A DNA stretch of 64,000 nucleotides, from NCBI RefSeq assembly GCF_015223195.1, contig NZ_JADFUA010000001.1, positions 310,001 to 374,000 of the forward strand, written 5' to 3'. Both the position numbers and the translations under genes were made by a program. Within the stretch, counting starts at the first letter, position 1. The number at the start of each line of letters is the position of its first letter. A model generated the notes under the pieces. It was not told the DNA's origin. It ran no database searches and saw nothing but the letters and a program-made list of their open reading frames with translations. The stretch comes from Chitinilyticum piscinae (GTDB lineage: Bacteria > Pseudomonadota > Gammaproteobacteria > Burkholderiales > Chitinibacteraceae). This document shows, one piece after another, positions 36,166 to 45,402 of this stretch.

Positions 36166-39000
36166 TCATGGCGACGATCCGGTGAGGTGTGGCGCGGAGC
36201 CGTCAGCAGCAGGCAGTGACGGCAATATGGCTTGCAGATCCTTCAGCATCACCGGTTTGGACAGAAAAGCATCCATTCCGGCCTGCAGGCATTGCTGGCG
36301 ATCTGCTTCATAGGCCCCCGCCGTCAGCGCAATGATCGGAATGGGTGATTGACCGCGCGCCAGCTCCTGCTGGCGGATCTGGCGGGTGGCTTCGTAGCCG
36401 TCCATGACCGGCATCTGGCAATCCATCAGGACCAGATCGGGCCTGGGCAGACGGCTCAGCCGCTCAACCGCAGCCAGCCCGTGCTCGACGCATTCCACTC
36501 GCTGTCCCAGTTTTTTCAGCATCGCCTCCACAACAATCCGGTTGGTGGCGTTGTCCTCGACTACCAGCACCAGCCGGGCAATTTGCGGCAGGTCACTTTG
36601 CCCGCCCCGGTCGCGCAACTGCTCGCGCGCCTCGTCATCGGCGGCAACCGGCTCAACCCGCACCCGAAACCAGAAGCAACTGCCTTCGCCTTCCCGGCTG
36701 CGTACCCCGACATCGCCCTGCATCATCAAGGCAAGCTTGCGCACGATCGACAGCCCCAACCCGGTGCCTCCATACGCCCGGGTGTTTGATGCATCCACCT
36801 GCGAGAACGGCTGGAACAACAACGCCTGCTGCTCCTGCGAAATGCCGATCCCATCGTCGCTGACGCTGAACTCCAGCTCGGCACGATCGTCAGCCAGTGC
36901 CAGTTCGCGGGCTTCGATGCGGACTATACCGACGGAAGTAAATTTGATCGCATTGCCGATCAGATTGGAAAGCATCTGTCGCAGGCGCACCGGATCGCCC
37001 CGGTAGCGGCCCCGGGCGTCGCCATGCCAGCACTGTTCGAGCTGCAGATTCTTGCTTCTGGCCAGCTCGGCAAACAGGGCGGCGGTTTCCGCCAGCAATT
37101 GGGCGGGATGGAAAACGACACTCTGCAGCTGCAGCTTGTCGGCCTCGATTTTGGAAAAATCCAGAATGTCATTCAGCAGCGTCAGCAATACCTGACCGGA
37201 TCCGAGAATGATGCGGGCGTAATCCCGCCGCTCGCGCTCGGACAATTCCTCTTGCAGCAGCAATTGCGCCATCCCGAGCACCCCGTTCAGCGGTGTACGG
37301 ATTTCATGTGCCATCGTCGCCAGGAACTGGCTTTTGGCGGCATTGGCCGCATCGGCCGCCTCTTTGGCCTGCGACAAGGCGGCCTGCGAGCGGCGGCGCT
37401 CGCTCACATCGACCAGCGCCCACAGCGACTCGCCATTATCCAGATCGAGCATCGCACCACTCACTTCAACCCAGCGGATTTCCGCGGTTTTGGTCACGAA
37501 CTGATGTTCTGCACGGTATACCAGCCCCTGTGCCAGCAAAGGATAAGCCGCCTCGCCCAGCGCCAGATAGCCAGCCTCATCCGGATACAGCACCCGGGTA
37601 CTTTGTCCGATCAATTCGTCCGGCTGGTAACCAAGCAGCCGATCGAATGCGCGATTGGTCCAGCGGATAATCCGCTGGCTGACGCGGAAAATCACGATCA
37701 GGTCGTTTTCCAGCATCGCGCGCTGCTCGGCCAGTACCGCCTGCATCTGCCGCTGGATGCGACGGCTTTCAGTGGTGTCCTCGACAAACGACCAGATGCA
37801 GGACTGGCCATCGCGATCGGAGACCAGCGTACCATTGAGCAGCAGCGGAATCAGGCTGCCATCCTTGCGGATGTACTCCTTTTCATACGGCCCGTAGCGC
37901 CCGGTACGCTGCAGCTGCTCGAGTTGCCGCTGCTCATCGGCCTCATAGTGCCTGGGCGTGAGTTGCCAGTAATCCAGCGCACGCAACTCGTCTGCCGAGT
38001 AACCGCAAATCTGCAGGAATGCTTGGTTGAATTCCAGATACCGCCCCTGCATATCGGTCATGGCGATCCCGATTGGCGACAGCTCGTACAAACCACGCAA
38101 TTTTTGTTCACTCTCTCTTAGCGTGCTCTCCATCCGCTTGCGCTCGGCCTGCAAGGCGGTGATCAGCAAGCCCGTCACCACGCAGGTGGTCATGAATGCC
38201 CACACCAGATAGGGCACCTGGGCAGCATCATGCAGCGCAAATACCCCGCGTCCGGTTGCCGAACCGAACACCGCCAGCACGGAAAAAGCCAGGCTGGGAA
38301 TCACGGCGCCAGCAATGCCGAAGCGCATTGCAGCCAGAGCCACCAGCGACACCGGCAGAAATGCCAGAGGCAAATGACCCGTCGCCGAATCGCTGCGCAG
38401 AAAAATGAACCAGCCAAACAGCAGCGCCAGTACCAGCCACGCCAGCATTTCCCTGAGCTCGCGCCAGCCAGGCCTGCGCCAGCCAGCAAGGATCAGCATG
38501 CACAGTGGCGCCCCGAGCAGGACACCCACCGCGTCCCCCAGCCACCAGGTCAGAAAGGCACTGGCGAAGGCGGCAGCCGGGATAACACCGGCCAGCAGCA
38601 AACTGAGCGCGCCGCCGCCTGCCGAGATCAGCATTCCAACAGCGGCGGCCAGCAGCAACAGCAACGGATCGCGCTGGCGGGCAAAACTGGCCAGAAATCC
38701 CGTGCGCAGCAACAGTTCGACAGCCAGTAGCGGCGCCAGCGTATTCCCAAGAGCAATGGCCACTGCCAGCGAGGGAGAGCCGATGGTCAAATTGACCAGC
38801 AGCGCCCCCAGTGCCACCGCGGGCCACAAACCCCTGCCCCAGCAAAACAACCCGGCAACGGCAATGCCCGTCGGCAACCAGATCAGGGTGATATGGGCAT
38901 CCACCGCGGGCATGCGCAAACCCAGCCAGCCAGCCGCAAAGTAGGAAGAAAGCAGAGCCAGAAAGCGCAGCATCGTCAGGGGATATCCGTTGACAAGCAT
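36166..39000 (-). CDS. Hybrid sensor histidine kinase (MASE1-PAS-PAS-HisKA-HATPase-REC)
   Basis: A 944-residue membrane kinase. Residues about 5-290 are a MASE1-type sensor with eight or so membrane helices. Two PAS domains follow (about 310-425 and 430-540). The dimerisation domain has FLATMAHEIRTPLNG with phospho-acceptor His565. The ATPase domain has NLIGNAIKFT, DDGIGI and GGTGLGLSIV. The C-terminal receiver domain has Asp860 in LVLMDCQMPVMDG and a late Lys in LSKPV. No cognate response regulator with an output domain is adjacent, so its partner is unknown. ATG 38973 is an alternative start. Confidence 0.93.
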   Translation of the reverse strand: MLVNGYPLTMLRFLALLSSYFAAGWLGLRMPAVDAHITLIWLPTGIAVAGLFCWGRGLWPAVALGALLVNLTIGSPSLAVAIALGNTLAPLLAVELLLRTGFLASFARQRDPLLLLLAAAVGMLISAGGGALSLLLAGVIPAAAFASAFLTWWLGDAVGVLLGAPLCMLILAGWRRPGWRELREMLAWLVLALLFGWFIFLRSDSATGHLPLAFLPVSLVALAAMRFGIAGAVIPSLAFSVLAVFGSATGRGVFALHDAAQVPYLVWAFMTTCVVTGLLITALQAERKRMESTLRESEQKLRGLYELSPIGIAMTDMQGRYLEFNQAFLQICGYSADELRALDYWQLTPRHYEADEQRQLEQLQRTGRYGPYEKEYIRKDGSLIPLLLNGTLVSDRDGQSCIWSFVEDTTESRRIQRQMQAVLAEQRAMLENDLIVIFRVSQRIIRWTNRAFDRLLGYQPDELIGQSTRVLYPDEAGYLALGEAAYPLLAQGLVYRAEHQFVTKTAEIRWVEVSGAMLDLDNGESLWALVDVSERRRSQAALSQAKEAADAANAAKSQFLATMAHEIRTPLNGVLGMAQLLLQEELSERERRDYARIILGSGQVLLTLLNDILDFSKIEADKLQLQSVVFHPAQLLAETAALFAELARSKNLQLEQCWHGDARGRYRGDPVRLRQMLSNLIGNAIKFTSVGIVRIEARELALADDRAELEFSVSDDGIGISQEQQALLFQPFSQVDASNTRAYGGTGLGLSIVRKLALMMQGDVGVRSREGEGSCFWFRVRVEPVAADDEAREQLRDRGGQSDLPQIARLVLVVEDNATNRIVVEAMLKKLGQRVECVEHGLAAVERLSRLPRPDLVLMDCQMPVMDGYEATRQIRQQELARGQSPIPIIALTAGAYEADRQQCLQAGMDAFLSKPVMLKDLQAILPSLPAADGSAPHLTGSSP

Positions 39001-39127
39001 CAGGCAGAACAGGCCGGCGGACGACCCTGCCCGGCATCAGCCAGAATGTTTCTGCAGTATGGCTTACACTGCGGAATTGCCAACTCGGGAATCCCTCAGC
39101 GAATGCAATGACGGCGGGGGATGGCAG

Positions 39128-39163
39128 AAAAAAAGAAACCCCGGCTCAAGGGGACAGCCGGGG
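39128..39163 (-). terminator. Intrinsic terminator downstream of engB
   Basis: Minus-strand stem CCCCGGCT/AGCCGGGG (139-163 past 39000) with a 9-base loop, followed by a run of seven T. It ends engB transcripts or the candidate small RNA just upstream. Confidence 0.8.
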
Positions 39164-39235
39164 CCCAATGTGTGCTCCGATCTGATCGGAGCTCCCGCTC
39201 AGGGAGGAAAAGCGGGGGGTGCAGGGGCGCACCCG
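39128..39235 (-). ncRNA. Candidate small RNA with an anti-Shine-Dalgarno loop (about 108 nt)
   Basis: Four consecutive hairpins fill the minus strand. SL1 is GGGTGC/GCACCC (39217-39234). SL2 is CCCGCT/AGCGGG (39194-39216), whose 11-nt loop reads UUUCCUCCCUG. SL3 is an 8-bp stem GCTCCGAT/ATCGGAGC (39174-39192). The last is the terminator. A promoter (-35 TTGCTT at 39263-39268, -10 TAATGT at 39241-39246, spacing 16) would start the RNA at SL1. A loop holding CCUCC resembles the betaproteobacterial toxic/cuckoo-type sRNAs as I remember them. It lies just after engB, so processing from the engB transcript is also possible. Confidence 0.55.
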
Positions 39236-39279
39236 ATTGAACATTAGGAAAGTTCGCCGGAAAAGCAAACTGGAATCGA

Positions 39280-39942
39280 TTACCGCTCGTCAGTGTCTTG
39301 TATGCTTGCTTCGTGATCAGGGTCATCCATGAACTGCTCGGCCTGTGCGGCAAGCGCCTGCGCAAACCACTGCCCGACGATCGTTTCGGTTTCCTCGACA
39401 CCCTGTTTTTTCAGGCTGGAGAAGAGCTGTACCGTTACCTGGGGGAGCTCGGCAAACTGCTTTTTCACTTCGCGCAGCACCTTGATGCTGTCCTGTTTGC
39501 TCAGCTTGTCCGATTTGGTGAGCAGGCAGTGCACCGGCTTGCCGGTCGGCAGGAACCAGTCGAGCATCTGGCAATCCAGTTGCGTAAGCGGGCGGCGCGA
39601 ATCCATGATCAGCACCAGCCCGATCAGGTTACTACGGTTAACCAGATACAGCCCCAGCAGCTTTTCCCAGTGCGCACGCACTGCTGCGGGCACTTCGGCG
39701 TAGCCGTAACCCGGCAAATCGACCAGCCGGCGCTCCTGCCCAAAATCGAAGTAATTGATGTGCTGGGTGCGGCCGGGGGTCTTCGAAACAAACGCCAGGC
39801 GGGTATGATTGGCCAGCGTATTGATCGCGCTGGATTTTCCGGCATTGGAGCGCCCGGCAAAGGCGACCTCCAGCCCTTCGTTCGGCAGTGAACGCAGGTC
39901 ATTGACGGTAGTAAGGAATTGCAGACCACGAAAGAGCGACAT
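39280..39942 (-). CDS. engB: Ribosome biogenesis GTP-binding protein YsxC/EngB
   Basis: A 220-residue GTPase needed for large-subunit assembly. The P-loop is GRSNAGKSS (residues 30-38). The switch I region reads [13 protein letters not shown]3 is [10 protein letters not shown] and G4 is LTKSDKL, all EngB-specific. It is divergent from the cytochrome c4 gene, an arrangement seen in other betaproteobacteria. Confidence 0.96.
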   Translation of the reverse strand: MSLFRGLQFLTTVNDLRSLPNEGLEVAFAGRSNAGKSSAINTLANHTRLAFVSKTPGRTQHINYFDFGQERRLVDLPGYGYAEVPAAVRAHWEKLLGLYLVNRSNLIGLVLIMDSRRPLTQLDCQMLDWFLPTGKPVHCLLTKSDKLSKQDSIKVLREVKKQFAELPQVTVQLFSSLKKQGVEETETIVGQWFAQALAAQAEQFMDDPDHEASIQDTDER

Positions 39943-40055
39943 CAGAGAGCGGCCAAAGTAGTTTGAAAAAAAGTCTTGTTATAGAATAACAGGATTTGAT
40001 CGAATCCAACCGCCGCGCTAGACCGGCGGACCGCCTCACTGAGGGAGCACACACC

Positions 40056-40679
40056 ATGCGCCGCGTATCCGCCGCCATCACCATTGCCGCACTTTTCCTG
40101 TCCATTCCCTTTGCGTCGGCTGCCAGCAAGGGCAACCCGCAGGAGGGCAAGAAAATCGTTGATAACGTCTGTGCCGCCTGCCACGGCGCCGATGGCAACA
40201 GTGTGATCCCGGCCAACCCGAGCCTTGCTGGCCAGCATCCGGAATACATCGTGAAGCAGCTGCAGGAATTCAAGGCAGGCAAGCGCAAAAACGGCCAGGC
40301 TGCCGTGATGCTGGGCATGGCAACGCCGCTGTCGGATGCCGACATGCAGAATGTGGCGGCCTACTTTGCCGAGCAGACCTCCAAGGAACGCGGCTCATCC
40401 AACAAGGATCTGGTTGCGGCCGGCAAGAAAATCTATCGTGGTGGCATCGCCAGCAAGAATGTTCCGGCGTGTATGGCCTGTCACGGCCCGAGCGGCGCCG
40501 GCATTCCGGGCCAGTATCCGCGCCTGAGCAGCCAGCATGCTTCCTATGTGGCTGACCAGATGAAGGCCTTCCGCACCGGCGAGCGTGGCAATAACCAGGT
40601 GATGACCGACGTCGCCGCCAAGATGTCTGATGCCGAAATCAAGGCTGTCGCCGAATACATCCAGTCCCTGCACAAGTAA
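40056..40679 (+). CDS. Diheme cytochrome c4
   Basis: A 207-residue exported electron carrier, usually delivering electrons to terminal oxidases. A signal peptide (cleavage near residue 22) precedes two similar domains. Heme sites are CAACH (39-43) and CMACH (139-143), with methionine ligands likely in VMLGMATPLSDADM and VMTDVAAKMSDAEI. ATG 40056 follows a good ribosome-binding site (GAGGGAG). The next two genes encode System II cytochrome c maturation proteins, which would attach its hemes. Confidence 0.93.
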   Translation: MRRVSAAITIAALFLSIPFASAASKGNPQEGKKIVDNVCAACHGADGNSVIPANPSLAGQHPEYIVKQLQEFKAGKRKNGQAAVMLGMATPLSDADMQNVAAYFAEQTSKERGSSNKDLVAAGKKIYRGGIASKNVPACMACHGPSGAGIPGQYPRLSSQHASYVADQMKAFRTGERGNNQVMTDVAAKMSDAEIKAVAEYIQSLHK

Positions 40680-40733
40680 GCACTGGCCATGCAGGTCCGG
40701 TCGCCGCGGAACCAATTGCGGCGGCCTTCATCC

Positions 40734-40761
40734 AAGAGGGGCGCGTCACGCCCCTCTTTGA
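40734..40761 (+). terminator. Intrinsic terminator after cytochrome c4
   Basis: Stem AAGAGGGGCG/CGCCCCTCTT with a 5-base loop and a short T run, 55 bases after the stop codon and just before resB. Confidence 0.75.
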
Positions 40762-40774
40762 CATTTTCCGGCTC

Positions 40775-42802
40775 ATGAACCGTTCCCGATCTTCTTTACC
40801 CCGCGCCCTGTTCGATCTCTTGTCGTCGATGCGCTTTGCGGTCAGCCTGCTGGTTGTGCTCGCGATTGCCAGTGTTATCGGCACCGTGCTCAAGCAGAAC
40901 GAGCCCTACAACAACTATCGCATCGAATTCGGCGAATTCTGGTTCCAGCATTTCGAGGCGGCCGGGCTCTTCGACGTGTATCACTCGGCCTGGTTTCTGC
41001 TGATCCTGACGTTCCTGGTGGTTTCAACCAGCCTGTGCATCTGGCGACATGTTCCGGGAATGCTGCGCGAGATGCGCTCCTTCCGCGAGCGCGCCACGCT
41101 GTCATCCCTGCAGCGCATCAGCCACCACCTCGAAAGCCCCGCCCCCCTGGCCGCCGAGAGCGTCACCGCGCATCTCAGCGCGCATGGCTACCGCTGGCGC
41201 GTCCGCGAGGGCGAAGACTACACACTCTACGCGGCCAAGAAAGGCAGTTACCAGAAGCTGGGGTATTTCTTTGCCCATGCCGCCATCGTGGTGATCTGTC
41301 TCGGCGGGCTGATGGATGGCAACCTGCCGCTCAAGCTGGCGGAAGCCTTCGGCGTCAAGCACCCCGAAGTCCGCTCGATCCCGCTGGACCAGATTCCACC
41401 CGCCAGCCGCCTGCAGGCCGATAACCTCAGCTTCCGCGGCAATGTCTTTCTCTCCGAGGGCTCGGCTGCGGACGTCATTTTCCTGAATGCCGGGCAAGGC
41501 TATTTCGTGCAGGAACTGCCATTCCGCCTGCAGCTGAAGGCCTTCCACATCGAGCATTACAGCACTGGCCAGCCCAAGCGCTTTGCCAGCGATATCGACG
41601 TGTTCGATCTGAACGGCAAACTGCTCAAGAGCGGCACGGTCGAAGTCAACAAACCACTGATTGTCGATGGTGTCGCCATCTATCAATCCAGCTTTGGCGA
41701 TGGTGGCTCGGGCCTGCAATTGCGCGTCTGGGATCTGGCCAGCAGTCAGGCCAGCGCCGTGGCCACGCGTTCCCAGGTCAGCCAGGACATCAGCATCGCA
41801 GGCAAACGCTACACGCTGGAGCTGGGCGACTTCCGCCCGATCAATATCCAGAACATGGGGCGCACCTCCGCCGAACCGGACAACCTGCAAAGCGCCATGG
41901 CCGTCGCTCAAAGCGTGAAAGGCGACCACAATGTCCGCAATTTCGGTCCGATGCAGCAGTTCAAGCTGCGCGACGAAACCGGGCAAGCCATTGAATACCA
42001 GAGCTACATGCTGCCATGGCAGGAAGATGGCGCCTTTTATATGCTGTCGGGTATACGCAGGGAAGTCTCGGAATCATTCGGCTTTGTCCGCATACCCCTC
42101 GATAGCGATAACCGCCTCGACACCTTCATGCGCTTGCGCGCGATCCTGACCGATCCCGCACAGCACGCCGTGATCGCCCGCCAGACGACGGCCAAAGCCT
42201 TCGCTGCCGGAGGTGTGTCCGCCAGCGGACGCGAGCAGTTCGAGCAGATCACGCTGGGCGTGCTGGAGCAGTTCGCTCGTGGCGGCTTCCCGGAAATCGA
42301 CCGCTTCCTGACCGAACGCGTCCCCGAAGCGCAACGCAATGTCGTTGCCCAGACCTACCTGAAAGTGCTGCAGGGCGCGACCTTCGAAGCGTTGGCAATC
42401 GCCAATAGCCGCGCCGGCCTGCCCACTCCGGCCGAAGATGCCAAAGCCTTCCGCTTCAACCAGGATGCACTGGTCGCCATCAGCAACCTGTTCGACTACG
42501 GGCGACCGGCACTGATCCAGCTCGAAGGTTTTGATGAAGTCAAAGGCAGCGGTTTTCAGCTGACCCGCTCACCCGGCAAGAATGTGGTCTATCTGGGCTC
42601 GCTGCTGCTGGTGCTGGGGATTTTCTGCATGTTCTATATCCGGGAAAACCGGCTGTGGATCCGCCTGAGCCCGCAGGGCACACTGCTGGCACTGACCAGT
42701 AATCGCCGCACCGCTGACCTCGACCGTGAATTCGACCTGCACCGCGCCGTACTGCTCCCCCAGACCGCCGCGGAACAGGAGCAAGACAAGGAAACACCAT
42801 GA
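40775..42802 (+). CDS. resB: Cytochrome c biogenesis protein ResB (Ccs1)
   Basis: A 675-residue membrane subunit of the System II heme-export and ligation complex, working with CcsB/CcsA. Membrane helices lie near residues 20-40, 70-90, 160-180 and 610-630, with a large periplasmic domain in between. SSMRFAVSLLVVLAIASVIGTVLKQ, then EPYNNYRIEFG, and the closing LGIFCMFYIRENRLWIRL are typical. It overlaps ccsB by 4 bases (ATGA). Confidence 0.95.
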   Translation: MNRSRSSLPRALFDLLSSMRFAVSLLVVLAIASVIGTVLKQNEPYNNYRIEFGEFWFQHFEAAGLFDVYHSAWFLLILTFLVVSTSLCIWRHVPGMLREMRSFRERATLSSLQRISHHLESPAPLAAESVTAHLSAHGYRWRVREGEDYTLYAAKKGSYQKLGYFFAHAAIVVICLGGLMDGNLPLKLAEAFGVKHPEVRSIPLDQIPPASRLQADNLSFRGNVFLSEGSAADVIFLNAGQGYFVQELPFRLQLKAFHIEHYSTGQPKRFASDIDVFDLNGKLLKSGTVEVNKPLIVDGVAIYQSSFGDGGSGLQLRVWDLASSQASAVATRSQVSQDISIAGKRYTLELGDFRPINIQNMGRTSAEPDNLQSAMAVAQSVKGDHNVRNFGPMQQFKLRDETGQAIEYQSYMLPWQEDGAFYMLSGIRREVSESFGFVRIPLDSDNRLDTFMRLRAILTDPAQHAVIARQTTAKAFAAGGVSASGREQFEQITLGVLEQFARGGFPEIDRFLTERVPEAQRNVVAQTYLKVLQGATFEALAIANSRAGLPTPAEDAKAFRFNQDALVAISNLFDYGRPALIQLEGFDEVKGSGFQLTRSPGKNVVYLGSLLLVLGIFCMFYIRENRLWIRLSPQGTLLALTSNRRTADLDREFDLHRAVLLPQTAAEQEQDKETP

Positions 42803-44100
42803 ACCACACGCTTCGCACACCGATCGGGCGCCTCGATTACGCCTTCGCCGCGCTCATCCTCTTCGCCGCGGCACTCACTTTCAAGCAGTACGGCAACTAT
42901 CTGGATTATTACGAGCAGGGCATCCTGCTCGGCAGTGCCGCCGGCATCGTCTGGCTGGGCTGGTTCTGGAAACCACTGCGGGTATTCCTGCCGCTGTGCG
43001 GCCTGCTGGCGCTCGGCGCCATCGGCTTGTATGACGGCGCTCTTGCCAACGGCAGCAGCCGCTTCTGGCTGAAATACGCACTGTCCAGCCAGTCTGCCGT
43101 GATGTGGATGTGCGTGCTGTTCTTCCTGGCCACGCTGATGTACTGGGTCGGTCTGCTGCGCAAATCCGCTACGGCGCTGGGCGTTGCCAGTGGCCTGACC
43201 TGGGCCGCGGCCGCAGCCGCGATGATCTCCAAGCTGGTTCGCTGGTATGAGAGCTACCTGATCGGCGCGGATGTCGGGCATATTCCGGTCTCCAACCTGT
43301 ATGAAGTCTTCATCCTGTTTTGCCTGATCACGGCGCTGATGTATCTCTATTACGAGGCGCGCTACCAGGCCCGCAGCATGGGCGCCTTCGTGCTGCTGGT
43401 CATCTCGGCGGCGGTCGGCTTCATCATCTGGTACACCTTCGACCGCCAGGCCCATGAAATCCAGCCGCTGATTCCGGCGCTGCAGTCGTGGTGGATGAAG
43501 ATCCACGTTCCGGCCAATTTTGTGGGTTATGGCGCCTTTGCCATGGCCGCCATGCTCGGCGTCGCCTGGTTGCTGGCAGAGCCGGCCAATCAGTCCAGCA
43601 GCCAGCGCCGCAGCCTCTGGCTGGCCGCCGCCCTGATTGCGGTACTGGGTCTGGGCCTGCATCTGGGCGCTGGTGCTCTGGGCGAAACCGGCGCGCCACG
43701 CGCCATGTTTGCCGCAAAATTTGCCTACTGCGCGGCACTGCTGTGCGTGGTGGCCGCCAATCGCGGCCAGCTGGCCAGCTACCTGCCTGCCCCGGCGGTG
43801 CTGGATGAGATTTCGTACAAAGCCATTGCCGTGGGTTTCCTGTTTTTCACCATCGCCACCATTCTGGGTGCCATGTGGGCTGCCGATGCCTGGGGTGGCT
43901 ACTGGAGCTGGGATCCGAAAGAAACCTGGGCACTGATCGTGTGGCTGAATTACGCGACCTGGCTGCACATGCGGCTGGTGAAAGGCTGGCGCGGCGCGAC
44001 ACTCGCATGGTGGTCGGTTGGCGGACTATTCATCACGACGTTCGCCTTCATCGGGGTGAACATGTTCCTGTCGGGCCTGCATTCCTATGGCGGACTGTAG
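42799..44100 (+). CDS. ccsB: Cytochrome c biogenesis protein CcsB/CcsA
   Basis: A 433-residue polytopic membrane protein that carries heme to the apocytochrome ligation site. The tryptophan-rich WWD-type motif is seen as WGGYWSWDPKETW, followed by conserved histidines (LHMRL and LHSYGG). It overlaps resB, so the two halves of the System II synthase are made together. The nearby cytochrome c4 is a likely client. Confidence 0.95.
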   Translation: MNHTLRTPIGRLDYAFAALILFAAALTFKQYGNYLDYYEQGILLGSAAGIVWLGWFWKPLRVFLPLCGLLALGAIGLYDGALANGSSRFWLKYALSSQSAVMWMCVLFFLATLMYWVGLLRKSATALGVASGLTWAAAAAAMISKLVRWYESYLIGADVGHIPVSNLYEVFILFCLITALMYLYYEARYQARSMGAFVLLVISAAVGFIIWYTFDRQAHEIQPLIPALQSWWMKIHVPANFVGYGAFAMAAMLGVAWLLAEPANQSSSQRRSLWLAAALIAVLGLGLHLGAGALGETGAPRAMFAAKFAYCAALLCVVAANRGQLASYLPAPAVLDEISYKAIAVGFLFFTIATILGAMWAADAWGGYWSWDPKETWALIVWLNYATWLHMRLVKGWRGATLAWWSVGGLFITTFAFIGVNMFLSGLHSYGGL

Positions 44101-44153
44101 TTATTTGTCGTCATAAAAGCTTCACCTGATCCCCGGTTGCGCACAGCAGGCCG

Positions 44154-44159
44154 TATAAT
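44154..44159 (+). promoter_or_regulatory. Possible -10 box of the following gene
   Basis: Perfect TATAAT 62 bases before the ATG at 44221. No convincing -35 lies at the right distance, so an activator may be needed or the match is chance. Confidence 0.35.
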
Positions 44160-44220
44160 CGACTGCTAATAATCGCAGAAGAAGCATCCGGAATGCTCGC
44201 ATCATCAGGGGGGTTGGGAT

Positions 44221-44751
44221 ATGGAACTGACATACCGTTTTAGCAAAACGCAACTGGGACTGGACGAAGTCCAGGAACGCGTTCTGGGACTGGGGCTGAA
44301 GCAGCGCCAGGTTCTGATCATGGTGGACGGCAAGAAAACCGTCGCTGATCTGCAGCGCTTTGTCCCGGAACCCGAACTCAGCCAGCGCTTGCAGGAGTTG
44401 CTCGGCCAGCACCTGATCGAGTTGCTGCACGATGTCGCCCCAGCCCCACCCCGCCCCGCTCCCGCTCCCGCGCCAGCGGCGACGCACAGCAGTCCGGCGA
44501 CGGCACCGCTGCAGGTTAACGGCCTGCCTTCAGCACGCAATCTGGCTCAGATCCGCATGATCCTGGCCATGTGCAGCCAGCAATACCTGAACGATGCACT
44601 GGATACCATGCTGATTGATCTGTTTGATAACCTCAGCGGCCCGGACGACCTCAACTTCTGCATCGATGCCTGGCACAAGCGCATGCTGGCAGCGGGCTTC
44701 GACGGCATCGCGGAAAGCCACATGTCCCAAATCCGCGCGGCATTGCGCTGA
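44221..44751 (+). CDS. Unknown protein, first of a paralogous pair
   Basis: A 176-residue soluble protein with an N-terminal domain (about 1-72: FSKTQLGLDEVQERVLGL, then LIMVDGKKTVADLQRF), a Pro/Ala linker (about 77-94) and a C-terminal helical domain. The next gene has the same layout and related motifs. I do not recognise the family. The small N-terminal domain with IDGK resembles winged-helix or regulator-associated modules seen in betaproteobacteria, but this is a weak impression. Confidence 0.75.
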   Translation: MELTYRFSKTQLGLDEVQERVLGLGLKQRQVLIMVDGKKTVADLQRFVPEPELSQRLQELLGQHLIELLHDVAPAPPRPAPAPAPAATHSSPATAPLQVNGLPSARNLAQIRMILAMCSQQYLNDALDTMLIDLFDNLSGPDDLNFCIDAWHKRMLAAGFDGIAESHMSQIRAALR

Positions 44752-44753
44752 AT

Positions 44754-44767
44754 TTGCGTTAGATCAA
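44754..44767 (+). promoter_or_regulatory. FNR/CRP-like half-matching site
   Basis: TTGCG-TTAG-ATCAA matches the FNR consensus TTGAT-N4-ATCAA in one half fully and three of five bases in the other. It lies about 115 bases before the second paralog's start. Weak evidence on its own. Confidence 0.3.
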
Positions 44768-44882
44768 AACAACACCCGGGTGCCATCACGGCCACGTCGG
44801 TCAGAAAATGTAGCCTCGCTATTGCAACTACATCATAAAAGCCTTATATCGGTAAGACGACGTTGCAAGATTGGTGAGCACC

Positions 44883-45389
44883 ATGGATAGCACTCTCTTC
44901 CAGAAGACCGCACTCGGGGTCAACGAGCTGAATGAACGCGGCGGACTGATCAGCCAGAAAGAACGCCGCCTGCTGATCACGATAGACGGCAAGCGCGACG
45001 CGACCATTCTTGCGGCGCTCCTGCCCGGTGAAGATGTACCCGGCATGCTGCTGAAGCTGCGCAACCTGGGGATGATCGCGGCCGTCAAGGAAACCAAGGT
45101 CGACCCGCTCGATTTCGCCGGCCCCGTGACCATTGCCCCCAAACTGCCGGTCAGTAATACCCGGCAACTGGATGCGGCTCGCAAGGTGATTCTCGATGTA
45201 AGCCAGCAATACCTGGGCCAGAGCTGGGCCGATCGCCTGGGCGAACAGCTGGGCAAAGTGCGCCATGCCGACGAATTCGCCCCGATCATCGAACAATGGC
45301 TGACTGCGCTGCGCCGCTCCGGTCATCGCGGCGCAGCCGACACCGGTCAGCGCCAGGTGAATGCGCTACTGGCAACTCAAGAGGCATAA
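44883..45389 (+). CDS. Unknown protein, second of a paralogous pair
   Basis: A 168-residue protein matching the previous gene: FQKTALGVNELNERGGL, then LLITIDGKRDATIL in the first half, and QQYLGQSWADRLGEQLGK against QQYLNDALDTMLIDLFDN in the second half. It lacks the Pro/Ala linker. ATG 44883 has a ribosome-binding site (GGTGAG). No function is recognised. A tandem duplication kept as two diverged genes suggests they act together or on related partners. Confidence 0.75.
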   Translation: MDSTLFQKTALGVNELNERGGLISQKERRLLITIDGKRDATILAALLPGEDVPGMLLKLRNLGMIAAVKETKVDPLDFAGPVTIAPKLPVSNTRQLDAARKVILDVSQQYLGQSWADRLGEQLGKVRHADEFAPIIEQWLTALRRSGHRGAADTGQRQVNALLATQEA

Positions 45390-45402
45390 GCGCACGCCGC
45401 TG

